Positions 45,439-55,011 of a DNA stretch of 64,000 nt are shown here, piece after piece; the first letter of the stretch is position 1, and every line of letters starts with the position of its first letter. Below the pieces are notes generated by a model that worked only from the letters and a program-made list of their open reading frames with translations, did not search any database and was not told the DNA's origin. Source of the stretch: a bacterium. GTDB taxonomy: Bacteria; Actinomycetota; Acidimicrobiia; Spongiisociales; Spongiisociaceae. Location: the NCBI GenBank assembly GCA_028820935.1, contig JAPPHZ010000026.1, positions 1-64,000 on the forward strand. The letters are read 5' to 3'. A program made the translations under genes and the position numbers.

Positions 45439-48126
45439 TCAATCTGTCGCGGCCATCTCCTTGAGGACGGTGTGGAGGATCCCGCCGTTGCGGTAGTAGT
45501 CGACTTCCACCGGGGTGTCGATCCGGGCCAGTGCCTGGAACGATGTCTCCGAACCGTCCTCCCGCCGGGCCGTCACCGTCAACATCTGCCTCGGCCTCAC
45601 GGAGTCGTCGACCTCGATGTCGTAGGTCTCGGACCCGTCTAGGCCCAGCGAACCGGCGCTGTCGCCCGGCATGAACTCGAGAGGCAGGATCCCCATTCCC
45701 ACCAGGTTGGACCGGTGGATCCGCTCGTAGCTCTCGGCTATGGCCGCCTTCACTCCCAGCAGGAACGGGCCTTTGGCGGCCCAGTCCCGGCTCGATCCCA
45801 TCCCGTAGTCGATCCCGGCGATCACGATGGTGGGAGTGCCGGCGGCCCGGTAGCTCAGCGAGGCCTCGAAGATGCTCTTGACCTGCCCGTCGGTGAAGTC
45901 GGTGGTCCAGCCCCCCTCCGTTCCCGGCGCCAGATGGTTCCGCACGCGAAGGTTGGCGAAGGTTCCCCTGGCCATGACCCGGTCGTTGCCCCGGCGGGAC
46001 CCGTAGCTGTTGAACATCAGGGTGGGCACGCCCGACTCGTGAAGGTACCTACCGGCCGGAGTGTCGGCCGGGATCGAGCCCGCCGGGGAGATATGGTCGG
46101 TGGTGACCGAGTCTCCCACCTTCACCAGCACCCGGGCTCCGCTGATGGGCGTGATGGTGTCGGTCTCCATCGTCAGACCGTCGAAGAACGGCGGGGCCTG
46201 GATGTAGGTGCTGTCCGGGTTCCATTGGAACAGGTTGGAGGCGTGGGTGGTGATCTCCTGCCATTCGGGGGACCCGTCGAACACGGTCGAGTACTGCCGG
46301 GTGAACTGATCGGAGGAGATGGACCCGCCCACGATGTCGGCGATCTCGGCCGGTGGGGGCCAGATGTCTCGAAGGTAGACGTCCTTGCCGGTGGGGTCCT
46401 TCCCGAGCGGTTCGGAGGTCAGGTCGATGTCGACTGTCCCGGCCAGGGCGTATGCCACGACCAGCGGCGGCGAAGCAAGGTAGTTGGCGCGGATGTGCGG
46501 GCTGATCCGCCCCTCGAAGTTGCGGTTGCCGGAGAGAACCGATGCGACCACCAGGTCGTGGCTGTCGATGGCATCGGCGATGGGGTCGGGGAGGGGGCCG
46601 GAGTTACCGATGCACGTGGTGCACCCGTAGCCGACGTTGTAGAAGCCGAGTGCCTCCAGGTCCTCGGTGAGGCCGGCCCGGTCGAGGTAGTCGGTCACCA
46701 CCCTGGAGCCGGGGGCCAGGGAGGTCTTGACCCAGGGCCGGCGGGTCAGGCCCAGCCGGCGGGCCTTGCGGGCCAGCAGACCGGCCCCGATCATGACCTC
46801 CGGATTGGACGTGTTGGTGCAGCTGGTTATGGCGGCGATGACCACCGACCCGTCCATCAGGTCGAAGTCCGCCCCGTCGCTCTCCACGCCCTCGGCGCCC
46901 TCGGGGTGACCGTGGCCGGCGAAGGTGGTCTCCAGATCGGCCGCCCACTGGTCCTTCATACCGCAGAGGGCGATGCGGTCCTGGGGCCGGCGCGGGCCGG
47001 CCAGAGAGGGCTCGATGGCGCCCATGTCGAGCTCGATCAGGGATGAATAGACGATGTCGTGGCTGTCGTCCCGCCACAGTCCCTGGAGGCGGGCGTACTG
47101 CTCGATGGTCTCGATCAGCTCGGGCGGGCGTCCGGTCAACTCCAGATAGGAGATGGTCTGCCGATCGACCGGGAAGAAGCCGCAGGTGGCGCCGTACTCG
47201 GGCGCCATGTTGGCGATCGTGGCCCGGTTGGCCAGCGGCATGGCATCGAGGCCCGGACCGTGGAACTCCACGAACCGTCCGACCACCCCGTGCTCACGGA
47301 GGATCTCGGTGACCCGCAGCACCAGGTCGGTGGCGGTCGCCCCTTCGGGCAGACGTCCGGTGAGCCGGACCCCGACCACCTCCGGAACCAGCATGAAGAT
47401 CGGCTGGCCGACCATGGCCGCTTCCGCCTCGATGCCGCCCACTCCCCATCCGAGGACGCCGAGGCCGTTGATCATCGTGGTGTGCGAGTCGGTCCCGACC
47501 AGCGAATCGGGATACAGGGCGGCGCCGTCGTCCCAGACGACCCGGGCCAGGTATTCGAGGTTGACCTGGTGGACGATGCCGGTGGCGGGCGGCACCACGC
47601 GGAAGTTGTCGAAGGCCGACTGCCCCCATTTGAGGAACTCGTAGCGTTCCCGGTTGCGCTCGAACTCACGCTGGGAGTTGATCTGCAGGGCGGTGCTGGA
47701 ATTGAACGTGTCGACCTGGATGGAGTGGTCGATCACCAGGTCGCAGGGAACCCTGGGGTTGACCTTGCGGGCGGCCGAGGGATTGCCGGTCATGCGGACG
47801 ATGGCGTCCCTCATGGCGGCCAGGTCGACGATGGCCGGGACTCCAGTGAAGTCCTGCAGCACCACGCGACCGGGGGAGAACGGGATCTCGGATTCGGGAA
47901 CCTTGGCGCCGTTGTAGGAGGCGAGCGTGACCACATCCTCCTCGGTGACCGTCCGGCCGTCGCAGTTGCGCAGCGCCGACTCGAGCAGGACCTTGATGGA
48001 GTAGGGCAGCGAGTGGATGTCGCCGTGGTCGCGGACCGCGTCGAGTCGGTGGACCGTCCGGGCGCCGAGCGGCGTCCGGATCGTGGCGGCGGCTTCGAAG
48101 GGGTTGGAGAAGGGGGTGTTGGTCAT
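45439..48126 (-). CDS. acnA: Aconitate hydratase A
   Basis: The product is 895 residues from ATG 48126; an upstream in-frame ATG at 48228 would add a low-quality extension. AcnA/IRP-type aconitase: [24 protein letters not shown] near residue 210, [11 protein letters not shown] near 435 and [12 protein letters not shown] near 500 supply the three 4Fe-4S cysteines, and a C-terminal swivel domain carries [21 protein letters not shown] and [11 protein letters not shown]. It catalyses citrate-isocitrate isomerisation in the TCA cycle. Confidence 0.96.
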   Translation of the reverse strand: MTNTPFSNPFEAAATIRTPLGARTVHRLDAVRDHGDIHSLPYSIKVLLESALRNCDGRTVTEEDVVTLASYNGAKVPESEIPFSPGRVVLQDFTGVPAIVDLAAMRDAIVRMTGNPSAARKVNPRVPCDLVIDHSIQVDTFNSSTALQINSQREFERNRERYEFLKWGQSAFDNFRVVPPATGIVHQVNLEYLARVVWDDGAALYPDSLVGTDSHTTMINGLGVLGWGVGGIEAEAAMVGQPIFMLVPEVVGVRLTGRLPEGATATDLVLRVTEILREHGVVGRFVEFHGPGLDAMPLANRATIANMAPEYGATCGFFPVDRQTISYLELTGRPPELIETIEQYARLQGLWRDDSHDIVYSSLIELDMGAIEPSLAGPRRPQDRIALCGMKDQWAADLETTFAGHGHPEGAEGVESDGADFDLMDGSVVIAAITSCTNTSNPEVMIGAGLLARKARRLGLTRRPWVKTSLAPGSRVVTDYLDRAGLTEDLEALGFYNVGYGCTTCIGNSGPLPDPIADAIDSHDLVVASVLSGNRNFEGRISPHIRANYLASPPLVVAYALAGTVDIDLTSEPLGKDPTGKDVYLRDIWPPPAEIADIVGGSISSDQFTRQYSTVFDGSPEWQEITTHASNLFQWNPDSTYIQAPPFFDGLTMETDTITPISGARVLVKVGDSVTTDHISPAGSIPADTPAGRYLHESGVPTLMFNSYGSRRGNDRVMARGTFANLRVRNHLAPGTEGGWTTDFTDGQVKSIFEASLSYRAAGTPTIVIAGIDYGMGSSRDWAAKGPFLLGVKAAIAESYERIHRSNLVGMGILPLEFMPGDSAGSLGLDGSETYDIEVDDSVRPRQMLTVTARREDGSETSFQALARIDTPVEVDYYRNGGILHTVLKEMAATD

Positions 48127-48446
48127 GGGGGCACGGTCCGGGTTCTCTCGCTGTTGGTCCTGGCGGGCCGGGCGTTCACGCGAAACGCCCGGACACGCAT
48201 CGGATGATAATTGTCCGGGCCGGTTCAACCGGGCGCCACCGGCGCCCGATCAGAAATCGAGCGGACCGGCGGGCGCCTTGCGATGCGGGAGCACCCTAAA
48301 ACTGTCACACGGTGGCCGCATACTCGTGATTGCGACCAAGCACCTCGTACCGGCGGTCCGGGACGTCAGTCCGGCGGGACGGGGGACATACTCTCGGGAG
48401 AAGGTCCCAGGCGGGACATAGGCGAACGCGTCTCCCGAACCAAGGC

Positions 48447-48516
48447 GGCGGTGGCGGGGGTGGGGCCCAGCGGGCGAAGCCCGCCTGCTGCGATTTTCGC
48501 GAGTTTGGGTACTCCA
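48447..48516. repeat. Dispersed hairpin repeat, copy B
   Basis: This is the partner of 44462-44531. Its hairpin, GCGGGCGAAGCCCGC (48470-48484), is a perfect 6-bp stem with a GAA loop, followed by CTGCGATTTTCGCGAG. The hairpin sequence differs from copy A, but both copies keep a GC stem at this place. Confidence 0.5.
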
Positions 48517-48533
48517 GGACGTTCTTGAGGCAG

Positions 48534-48596
48534 AGGGCGTCATATATGACGCCCTGAACCTCAGGAACAGGACACCACATATGACGCCCTGAACCT
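48534..48596. repeat. 22-bp perfect palindrome with an 18-bp direct repeat
   Basis: 48534-48555 is a perfect palindrome: AGGGCGTCATA followed by its reverse complement. Its right half begins ATATGACGCCCTGAACCT (48544-48561), which recurs exactly at 48579-48596, a 35-bp period. The second copy lacks the left half of the palindrome. It could be a terminator, an operator for a dimeric regulator of mrp or acnA, or part of a mobile repeat. Confidence 0.6.
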
Positions 48597-48689
48597 GAGG
48601 TTGGACGCGCTGCGGGTCACCGGGGGGGCCTGGCTTCCCGCCATGTACGGGCCACTAACGTATGGAGCCGATTCCCGGCGGACCCACCT

Positions 48690-49781
48690 ATGACCGATTC
48701 CAAGACCGAGGCGCTTTCCTCGACCCTTGCCAGCACCATCGATCCCATCCTGCAGCGGCCCTTGGCCGAGTTGGGTTACGTAACCTCGGCCCGGACGAAG
48801 CGCCTGGGAGCGGCTGTGATAGATGTGCTCCTCCCCGTACCCGGCCCTCCGGGACATGCGCTGATCGAGACCGTCACGGCCGCGGCCCGATCCGTCCCAG
48901 GCGTGCGTTCGGTCCAGATCAAGCACGAGTTGATGACCGACGAGCAGCGGGACAACCTCATGGCCCGGGTGAGGGGAGAGAAGCGCGCCGTCGGCGGTCC
49001 CGGCTCCTCGACCTACGTGGTCGCGGTGTCGTCCGGAAAGGGCGGGGTGGGCAAGTCCTCCGTGACCACCAACCTGGCGGTGAGCCTGGCCGGCATGGGC
49101 CACACGGTCGGGGTGATCGACGCGGACGTTTGGGGATACTCGATCCCGAAGATGCTGGGCGCCGAGGGCGCACCGGCCGTGATCGCCGACTCCATCATCC
49201 CCCTCCGCGCTCATGGGGTGTCGGTCATCTCCATCGACTACTTCGTGCCGGATGGCCAAGCGGTGGTCTGGCGCGGGCCCATGCTCCACAAGGCGCTGGA
49301 GCAATTCCTGACCGACGTGTTCTGGGACGAACCCGAGTTCCTGCTCATCGACATGCCCCCGGGCACGGGCGACATCGCCATTTCGATATCCCAGTTCGTG
49401 CCCAGGGCACGGGTCCTCCTGGTGACCACGCCCCAGCCCACCGCCAGCCGGGTGGCATCGCGGGCGGCTCGAATGGCCGATCGGGTCGATCAGAAGGTCA
49501 TCGGGGTGGTCGAAAACATGAGTTGGTTCGTGGGCGATGACGGCAAGCACTACGAGATCTTCGGATCGGGCGGCGGCGCCGACCTGGCCGAGGCGACGGG
49601 TGTGGACCTCCTGGCGCAGATCCCGATCCTGGAGGCCATGCGATCGGGCGCCGACCGGGGCGACCCCGTCAAGGTGGCCGCGCCCGGCAGCGAGGCGGTG
49701 CATGCCTTCGATGACCTGGCCGCCCGCCTTGTCGCAACCCGACCCCGCATCAGGATGCATCCTGAGCTTCGGATCGGCTGA
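48690..49781 (+). CDS. Mrp/NBP35-family Fe-S cluster carrier ATPase
   Basis: The 363-residue protein has an N-terminal MIP18/DUF59 domain (about 8-95) and a P-loop domain: VAVSSGKGGVGKSSVTTNLAVSLA near residue 110, GVIDADVWGYSIPKML, LLIDMPPGTGDIAISI near 218 and VVENMSWF near 273. After ENMSWF most ApbC/Mrp proteins have a CxxC that holds a bridging cluster; here the segment is VGDDGKHYEIFGSGGG, with no cysteine. It may therefore act without the standard cluster-binding pair. Confidence 0.88.
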   Translation: MTDSKTEALSSTLASTIDPILQRPLAELGYVTSARTKRLGAAVIDVLLPVPGPPGHALIETVTAAARSVPGVRSVQIKHELMTDEQRDNLMARVRGEKRAVGGPGSSTYVVAVSSGKGGVGKSSVTTNLAVSLAGMGHTVGVIDADVWGYSIPKMLGAEGAPAVIADSIIPLRAHGVSVISIDYFVPDGQAVVWRGPMLHKALEQFLTDVFWDEPEFLLIDMPPGTGDIAISISQFVPRARVLLVTTPQPTASRVASRAARMADRVDQKVIGVVENMSWFVGDDGKHYEIFGSGGGADLAEATGVDLLAQIPILEAMRSGADRGDPVKVAAPGSEAVHAFDDLAARLVATRPRIRMHPELRIG

Positions 49782-49829
49782 CCCACACCAGCCCCTGTCT
49801 GGCGTGTACCGGTCCGCGACCGCTCCCTG

Positions 49830-50594
49830 CTAGAGCCAGATCAGGGTGACGAGCCCGATTCCCACGCAGTAGACGGCGAACGGCACGAGGCTTCGCCGGG
49901 CAAGGCGATCGATCAGGAACTTGATGGCCCAGTATCCGCACACGCCTGCCACCAGCGTCGCTACCAACAACTCGATCGACAGGGTCGAGGCCGAACCCAG
50001 GTCGATGAACTCACGCAGGCCGGCGCCGAGGATTGCCGGTATGGCGATGATGAAGCCGAACCGTCCGGACTCCTCGGGCGACACTCCCCGCAGTATGCCG
50101 GCGGTGATGACCATTCCCGACCGGGAGATTCCGGGTAACAGAGCCAGCGCCTGGCTCAGTCCGATCACGATGGCGTCCCCGGCGGTGAGGTCCTCGGCCT
50201 TCCCCGACCCACGGCCGGCGAGCCGGGTCAGGAACAGCACTGCACCGGTGGCCACCAACGCCACCCCCACGCCGGCAGCGGACTCCTGGAATCTTTCGAT
50301 GGTCGATGAGAACAGCAACCCGACGACCCCGGCCGGGACCGTCGCGACCACGACCATGGCCGCCATCCGTCGGGCGACCGGATCCCTCCCGAACCCGCCC
50401 ACCATCCAGGCGACGTCCCGGCGGTAATACGCGACCACGGCGGCGAGCGTTCCCAGATGGAGGATCGCCGACGTGGACAGATCGGGGGGCTCGAGCCCGA
50501 AGAGGTCGGGGATGATCCGTAGGTGCCCGCTCGACGAGACCGGCAGGAACTCGGTGATGCCCTGGACGAGTCCCCAGACCACGGCTTCCAGCAT
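49830..50594 (-). CDS. uppP: Undecaprenyl-diphosphatase UppP (BacA)
   Basis: The product is 254 residues from ATG 50594; the start at 50636 adds an unlikely leader. It is a multi-pass membrane protein with the two catalytic motifs EFLPVSSSGHL near residue 14 and LLPGISRSGM near 153. It dephosphorylates undecaprenyl diphosphate to recycle the peptidoglycan lipid carrier. It is convergent with mrp. Confidence 0.95.
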   Translation of the reverse strand: MLEAVVWGLVQGITEFLPVSSSGHLRIIPDLFGLEPPDLSTSAILHLGTLAAVVAYYRRDVAWMVGGFGRDPVARRMAAMVVVATVPAGVVGLLFSSTIERFQESAAGVGVALVATGAVLFLTRLAGRGSGKAEDLTAGDAIVIGLSQALALLPGISRSGMVITAGILRGVSPEESGRFGFIIAIPAILGAGLREFIDLGSASTLSIELLVATLVAGVCGYWAIKFLIDRLARRSLVPFAVYCVGIGLVTLIWL

Positions 50595-50689
50595 CCTCGC
50601 AGGGTACCCGGAAGATGTCGCGTGAACGGACACCACGCGTTCGAGGCCCGGGTCGTCAACCGGCGAGCTGCTGATTCGTTTGTCCGTAC

Positions 50690-51247
50690 CTAGAGGCTGG
50701 CGGCCGTCCGCTCGCGGCGGGCCTCGATCAGCACCGAGACACGGTCCTCGGCGATCGCTACCGCCGCCGTGGCCGCCCGGTCCGGCGGGAAGGCCACCGA
50801 ACCGACCAGACCGTCGCTCTGGTAGTCACCCGAACGGACGCTGGTCACCAGACCGCCGATCGGCGGCAGGGCCCGCTCGCCCGAAGGGGGGAGGATCACG
50901 AGTTGGACACTCATCCCGGCGGTGGTCTCGGCCGGCACCGCTACATCTAGAAGCCACCAACCGGGTGGAATCAGGATCGGAGCCTCGGTGGTGTCACCAG
51001 GCAGGAGGGGATGGCCGGCCGTCAGGTAGCGGTCGGCGAACCCGATGCCCAGGACCGGCTCGAGCACGCCGCCGGCCACGGTCCGCCACTCGAGGGCGCC
51101 TTCCACCGACTCCCCGCGGGCCACATCACGGGTGACATAGGGATGCCTGACGCTGGACGTGGGGCGTATCTCCACCCAGAGGCTGATGATGACCAACAGG
51201 CCGACGAGCGACCAGCGCAGGTACGGAGGACGGGTCAACCAGAGCAC
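50690..51247 (-). CDS. SAF-domain membrane-anchored protein of unknown function
   Basis: The 185-residue protein has an N-terminal membrane segment (LRWSLVGLLVIISLWVEI), then a SAF-like domain: VTRDVARGESVEG and HPLLPGDTTEAPILIPPGWWLLDVAVPA. In CpaB/RcpC-type proteins this domain is extracytoplasmic and linked to pilus assembly, but no pilus genes are adjacent. Role unknown. Confidence 0.65.
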   Translation of the reverse strand: MLWLTRPPYLRWSLVGLLVIISLWVEIRPTSSVRHPYVTRDVARGESVEGALEWRTVAGGVLEPVLGIGFADRYLTAGHPLLPGDTTEAPILIPPGWWLLDVAVPAETTAGMSVQLVILPPSGERALPPIGGLVTSVRSGDYQSDGLVGSVAFPPDRAATAAVAIAEDRVSVLIEARRERTAASL

Positions 51248-51319
51248 ATCACGGAACGTATCGCCGTTCCGGCATGGATTGAAGAGGCTTGTCGCCGGAC
51301 TCCGGGTGCCCCGCTTCCT

Positions 51320-51904
51320 CTAACCGAGGAGGTCGATGCGGAAGCGCCGCTCGGCGGCGACGATGGCGTCCTGGGAGTCCATGGAGAACCACGACCGGCC
51401 GTCCTCTCCCCAGGAGGACCAGACCTCTCGCCCCACCCGAGTCCAAGGTACCGACCGGAGCATCTGCTGTATCGACCCTCCCGAACGGAGGACCCGGGTG
51501 GCCTCGTCAAGGCAGTCCGGTGAGTATGCCGCGCAGGTCACCTGCGGCCGCTCGTCGACGCAGACGGCTGTCTCGTTGGAGGCGGCCCTTTCGGCCAGGC
51601 GGGCCAACGTCCCGGATCGCACCAGCGGTTGATCGACCGCCACCGCCACCACAGGGCTCTTGAACACTGCCAGCGCGGTCTGGAGCCCGCTAAGGGGCCC
51701 GGCGGGGCCTGGTTGCAGGTCGGGAATCGCCTCTAATCCCGCCACGCCCCGGCGGCGCCCCACCATCACCACCTGGTCGAATCCGGCCATCGCATCGGCC
51801 ACCCATCCGGCCATCGGGCGGCCGCCCACCTCGACCAGGGCCTTGTCGCTTCCCATGCGTCGCGACTCGCCGCCCGCCAGGATGATCCCGACCACACCCC
51901 TCAT
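51320..51904 (-). CDS. mobA: Molybdenum cofactor guanylyltransferase (MobA-like)
   Basis: The 194-residue nucleotidyltransferase has the start IILAGGESRRMGSDKALVEVGG, the classic MobA GTP-binding loop, DQPLV near residue 92 in the metal site and PGPAGPLSGLQTAL near 65. It links GMP to molybdopterin. moeA and moaC lie about 2-3 kb away, so Mo-cofactor genes cluster here. A MobA-related nucleotidyltransferase with another substrate is a weaker alternative. Confidence 0.85.
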   Translation of the reverse strand: MRGVVGIILAGGESRRMGSDKALVEVGGRPMAGWVADAMAGFDQVVMVGRRRGVAGLEAIPDLQPGPAGPLSGLQTALAVFKSPVVAVAVDQPLVRSGTLARLAERAASNETAVCVDERPQVTCAAYSPDCLDEATRVLRSGGSIQQMLRSVPWTRVGREVWSSWGEDGRSWFSMDSQDAIVAAERRFRIDLLG

Positions 51905-51947
51905 TCACATCACCGGTACCAGTTCGAGTAGCACCGGGCGGGCAGCA

Positions 51948-52256
51948 CTAGCCGTCGTTCTTGGCGCCTGCTTTGGCGGGTTCCTGCTTGGATGCGGCGC
52001 CGTTGGAGGAACTGTCGGGCTTCTTGTCCTTCTTGTCGCCGGACCGTTCCTTCTTGCCGGAGGTGGATGGCTTCGGACTGCGAGAGTCCGTGACGTAGAA
52101 ACCCGACCCCTTGAAGACCACCCCGGCGGGGAACAGCACCTTGCGCAGGGCAACCTCGCGGCACTCCGGGCAGGTATCGAGCGGATCCGCCGAGAAGCTC
52201 TGGAAGATCTCGAACCGGTGACCGCACTCCTTGCACTGATAGACGTACGTAGGCAT
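51948..52256 (-). CDS. FmdB-family zinc-ribbon protein
   Basis: The 102-residue protein opens with MPTYVYQCKECGHRFE and continues CPECREVALRKVLFPAGVVFKGSGFYVTDSR: two CxxC pairs forming a zinc ribbon and the family's GSGFY motif. The C-terminal 45 residues are a Lys/Ser/Ala-rich disordered tail. Its role is putative regulation; the family name comes from an amidase operon regulator. Confidence 0.9.
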   Translation of the reverse strand: MPTYVYQCKECGHRFEIFQSFSADPLDTCPECREVALRKVLFPAGVVFKGSGFYVTDSRSPKPSTSGKKERSGDKKDKKPDSSSNGAASKQEPAKAGAKNDG

Positions 52257-52351
52257 TCGCAGGTACTCCGGTCGGGACTGGGGAGCACGGCCCGCGACGA
52301 AGGGCCGTTCCGGGCGGGATCATACCAGCACCCTCCTAGACTCCACCGGAG

Positions 52352-52933
52352 ATGCTGATCGGTGCTATCGCCCTCTTCCTCGGAGCCTATTTGGTGGGTG
52401 GTATCAACATGGCGCTGGTCGTGTCCCGCGCCAGGGGAGTGGACATCCGGCAAGTGGGGAGCGGCAATCCGGGCGCGTCCAACGTGTTGCGTGCGCTCGG
52501 TAAGGCGCCGGCGGCCGCCGTATATCTGGTCGACCTGGCAAAGGGGTTCCTGCCCGCGCTGGTGGGGTCTCTCGCCTGGTCGCCCACCATCGGGACTGTG
52601 GCCGGCCTGGGGGCGGTAATCGGTCACTGCTACCCGATCTATTACCGGTTCCGGGGAGGGAAGGGCGTGGCGACGGCCGGGGGAGTGATGCTGGCCGTGT
52701 CGCCCCAGGTCATGGTCGCCATGGTGATCGTGTACGGGGCGGCGCTGGCGTTCTCGCGGATCTCGGCGGTCGGGTCCCTGGCGGCGGCGGTGGTCTCCAT
52801 CCCGGTCTTGCTGATTACCGGTGAGACAGGCGCGACCGTCGCCTGGTTCGCGCTGATGATGGCGCTGATCGTCTTCCGGCATCGCTCCAACCTGAGCCGT
52901 CTCCGCTCCGGCACCGAGAACCGGCTCGCCTGA
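52352..52933 (+). CDS. plsY: Glycerol-3-phosphate acyltransferase PlsY
   Basis: The 193-residue membrane protein has the three PlsY signatures: GVDIRQVGSGNPGASNVLR near residue 28, GHCYPIYYRFRGGKGVATAGG near 90 and HRSNLSRL near 172. It transfers acyl from acyl-phosphate to glycerol-3-phosphate, the first step of phospholipid synthesis. galU follows 22 bp later. Confidence 0.94.
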   Translation: MLIGAIALFLGAYLVGGINMALVVSRARGVDIRQVGSGNPGASNVLRALGKAPAAAVYLVDLAKGFLPALVGSLAWSPTIGTVAGLGAVIGHCYPIYYRFRGGKGVATAGGVMLAVSPQVMVAMVIVYGAALAFSRISAVGSLAAAVVSIPVLLITGETGATVAWFALMMALIVFRHRSNLSRLRSGTENRLA

Positions 52934-52955
52934 TGCGCCGAACGGTCTCGCCGCG

Positions 52956-53774
52956 ATGAGGGTGGACGTTGCGCTGGTCCCGGCCGCCGGCCGCGGTACG
53001 CGGATGCGGCCCGCCACCAACGCCATCCCCAAGGCCCTCCTGACGGTCGTGGATCGTCCCAGTGTCCAGTGGGTGGTCGAGGAGGCGGCCCGCGCCGGAG
53101 TCACGGAGGTGGTGGTGGTGGTCGATCCCGACGGGGGGGCGATGATCGAGCGACACTTCGAGGAGTCACGATTCCTGCCCGGCCTCTCCGGTATCAAGGT
53201 ACGAACTGTCACACAGGAGGAGGCAAGAGGGCTGGGCCATGCGGTGCTGGCCGGGCGGGAGGCCATCGGCCTTCGGCCCTTCTACGTGATGCTTGCCGAT
53301 GACCTGATCCGTCCCGGGGAAGACCTGCTCAGACCCCTGGCTAGAGCCGCCGACCCGGAGATCTCCGTCGTGTACGTCCGGAGGCTGCCCGATGGGATGC
53401 TGGGAGCGAAAGGAGTGGTCGTTCCCGGCTCCGGCGTGTCCGACTCGGTGATGGAGATCGGGGGGGCGGTGGAGAAACCGGGTGCGGCGCGGGCCCCCTC
53501 CAACTACGCCATACATGGCCGCTACGTGTTCATGCCCGAGGTGTTCGATCACCTGATGGGCGTCGCCCCGGGCTACGGCGGCGAGATACAACTCACCGAT
53601 GCGGTAGATTCTCTCGCCCGAGCAGGCCGGTGTCGGGCCTACGTGGCCGACGTGGAGCTGCTCGATGTCGGGAACCCGCTGGATTACCTGCGGGCGAACA
53701 CCGTCCTCGGTCTCGCCGACCCGGCCTACCGTGACGCTTACCGGTCCATAGTCGACGATCTTCTGGTGGAATGA
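52956..53774 (+). CDS. galU: UTP-glucose-1-phosphate uridylyltransferase
   Basis: The 272-residue nucleotidyltransferase has VPAAGRGTRMRPATNAIPKALL at the N-terminus, VMLADDLI near residue 110 and GGEIQLTDAVDSL near 208. It makes UDP-glucose. The galU-moeA order is the conserved actinobacterial block (Rv0993-Rv0994 type in mycobacteria). The start directly precedes the nucleotide loop, so no upstream extension is needed. Confidence 0.9.
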   Translation: MRVDVALVPAAGRGTRMRPATNAIPKALLTVVDRPSVQWVVEEAARAGVTEVVVVVDPDGGAMIERHFEESRFLPGLSGIKVRTVTQEEARGLGHAVLAGREAIGLRPFYVMLADDLIRPGEDLLRPLARAADPEISVVYVRRLPDGMLGAKGVVVPGSGVSDSVMEIGGAVEKPGAARAPSNYAIHGRYVFMPEVFDHLMGVAPGYGGEIQLTDAVDSLARAGRCRAYVADVELLDVGNPLDYLRANTVLGLADPAYRDAYRSIVDDLLVE

Positions 53775-53778
53775 CCCC

Positions 53779-55011
53779 ATGCGCTCCCTAGAGCAGGCCC
53801 AACGAGACGTGCTGGCTGCCGTTCAAACCCTTCCGGTGCTCCAACTTCCCGTGTGGGATGCCCTGGGGCTGGGCCTGGCCGGCCCGGTGGTGGCGCCCCA
53901 CGCCGTCCCACCCTTCACGAATTCGGCCATGGACGGGTACGCGGTGCTTGGCGCCGATGTGGAGGAGGGGCCGGTGACCCTGCGGCTTCTCGAGGACGTC
54001 CCGGCGGGCCATGTCGCGCATCAGGCCGTAAGCTCCGGTGCGGCCATCAAGATCATGACCGGCGCGCCCATGCCGGAGGGCGCTGACACGGTGGTCAAGG
54101 TCGAGGACACGGAGCCGCTGCCGGACGGAGTGCGGATCATGGCGGCCACGCCGACCGGCACAGCGGTGCGCCCCGCCGGGGGCGACCTGGCGGCCGGGGA
54201 TCCCGTGTTCGCGGCCGGTGAGCGGCTCACGCCCCCCCATCTGGCCGTGCTGGCGTCGCTGGGAGTTAACCCGAGAGTACATCGCCGGCCCAGGGTGGCG
54301 ATGCTGTCCACAGGCGACGAGGTTCTACCGCCGGAGACCGGGACCCTCGGTCCCGGTCAGATCCGGGACACCAACCGGCCGTTGCTGGCGGCCATGCTGG
54401 ACGAGTTGGGGGTCGAAGTCGTCGACCTGGGCATCGTGGGAGACGACGCCGAGGTGCTCCGCAACACCCTGGAGCGGGGCGCCGGTGAGGCCGACATGGT
54501 GCTGACGTCGGGTGGCGTTTCGATGGGCGAGTACGACCTCGTGAAGATCGTCCTCGGGGAGCTCGGCACCATCGACTTCTGGAAGGTGGCGATGCAGCCC
54601 GCCAAGCCCTTCGCCTTCGGCCACATCGAGGGGACGCCGCTGCTGGGCCTGCCCGGCAATCCGGTGTCGGTGATGGTGGCGTTCGAGCAGTTCGCCCGCC
54701 CGGCCCTCCTGCAAATGATGGGATGCCGGGCCGTCTTCCGGGCCCAGGCCGGGGCCCGGGCCGCCGAGACCTGGCGGACCGATCCGGCCAAGACGGTCTT
54801 CGCCCGGGTGGTCACCGAGGTCGAGGACGGGGTAACGCTGGTCCGGAGCAGCGGCGGGCAGTCGTCCAACGTCCTCTCCGCGCTGGCCCGGGCCGATGCC
54901 TTCGCGGTCATTCCCGTGGGCACCGGGATGGTGCAGCCCGCTGACCCGATCACCATCGAGCTGTTCCGGTCGCCTGAGGCTCGGACCGCATCGGAGGTTC
55001 TCGATGAATGA
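53779..55011 (+). CDS. moeA: Molybdopterin molybdenumtransferase MoeA
   Basis: The 410-residue protein starts four bases after galU. Motifs are FTNSAMDGYAV near residue 50, TGAPMPEGADTVVKVED near 94, LSTGDEVL, SGGVSMGEYDLVKIVL near 240 and LGLPGNPVSVMVAFEQF near 290. It inserts molybdate into adenylated molybdopterin. moaC overlaps its end by 8 bp. Confidence 0.94.
   Translation: MRSLEQAQRDVLAAVQTLPVLQLPVWDALGLGLAGPVVAPHAVPPFTNSAMDGYAVLGADVEEGPVTLRLLEDVPAGHVAHQAVSSGAAIKIMTGAPMPEGADTVVKVEDTEPLPDGVRIMAATPTGTAVRPAGGDLAAGDPVFAAGERLTPPHLAVLASLGVNPRVHRRPRVAMLSTGDEVLPPETGTLGPGQIRDTNRPLLAAMLDELGVEVVDLGIVGDDAEVLRNTLERGAGEADMVLTSGGVSMGEYDLVKIVLGELGTIDFWKVAMQPAKPFAFGHIEGTPLLGLPGNPVSVMVAFEQFARPALLQMMGCRAVFRAQAGARAAETWRTDPAKTVFARVVTEVEDGVTLVRSSGGQSSNVLSALARADAFAVIPVGTGMVQPADPITIELFRSPEARTASEVLDE

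Larger units (their letters stand above)
48127..48689. other. Intergenic region with repeats, no supported gene
   Basis: The 563-bp gap between divergent acnA and mrp presumably holds both promoters. Open frames inside it (up to 134 codons) have no recognisable protein features and overlap repeat sequence. It holds a second copy of the dispersed hairpin repeat (48447-48516) and, next to it, a 22-bp palindrome with flanking direct repeats (48534-48596). A GGCGGGAC motif followed by ACATA appears twice in loose form near 48380-48420. The high repeat density suggests an old mobile-element landing site. Confidence 0.5.
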
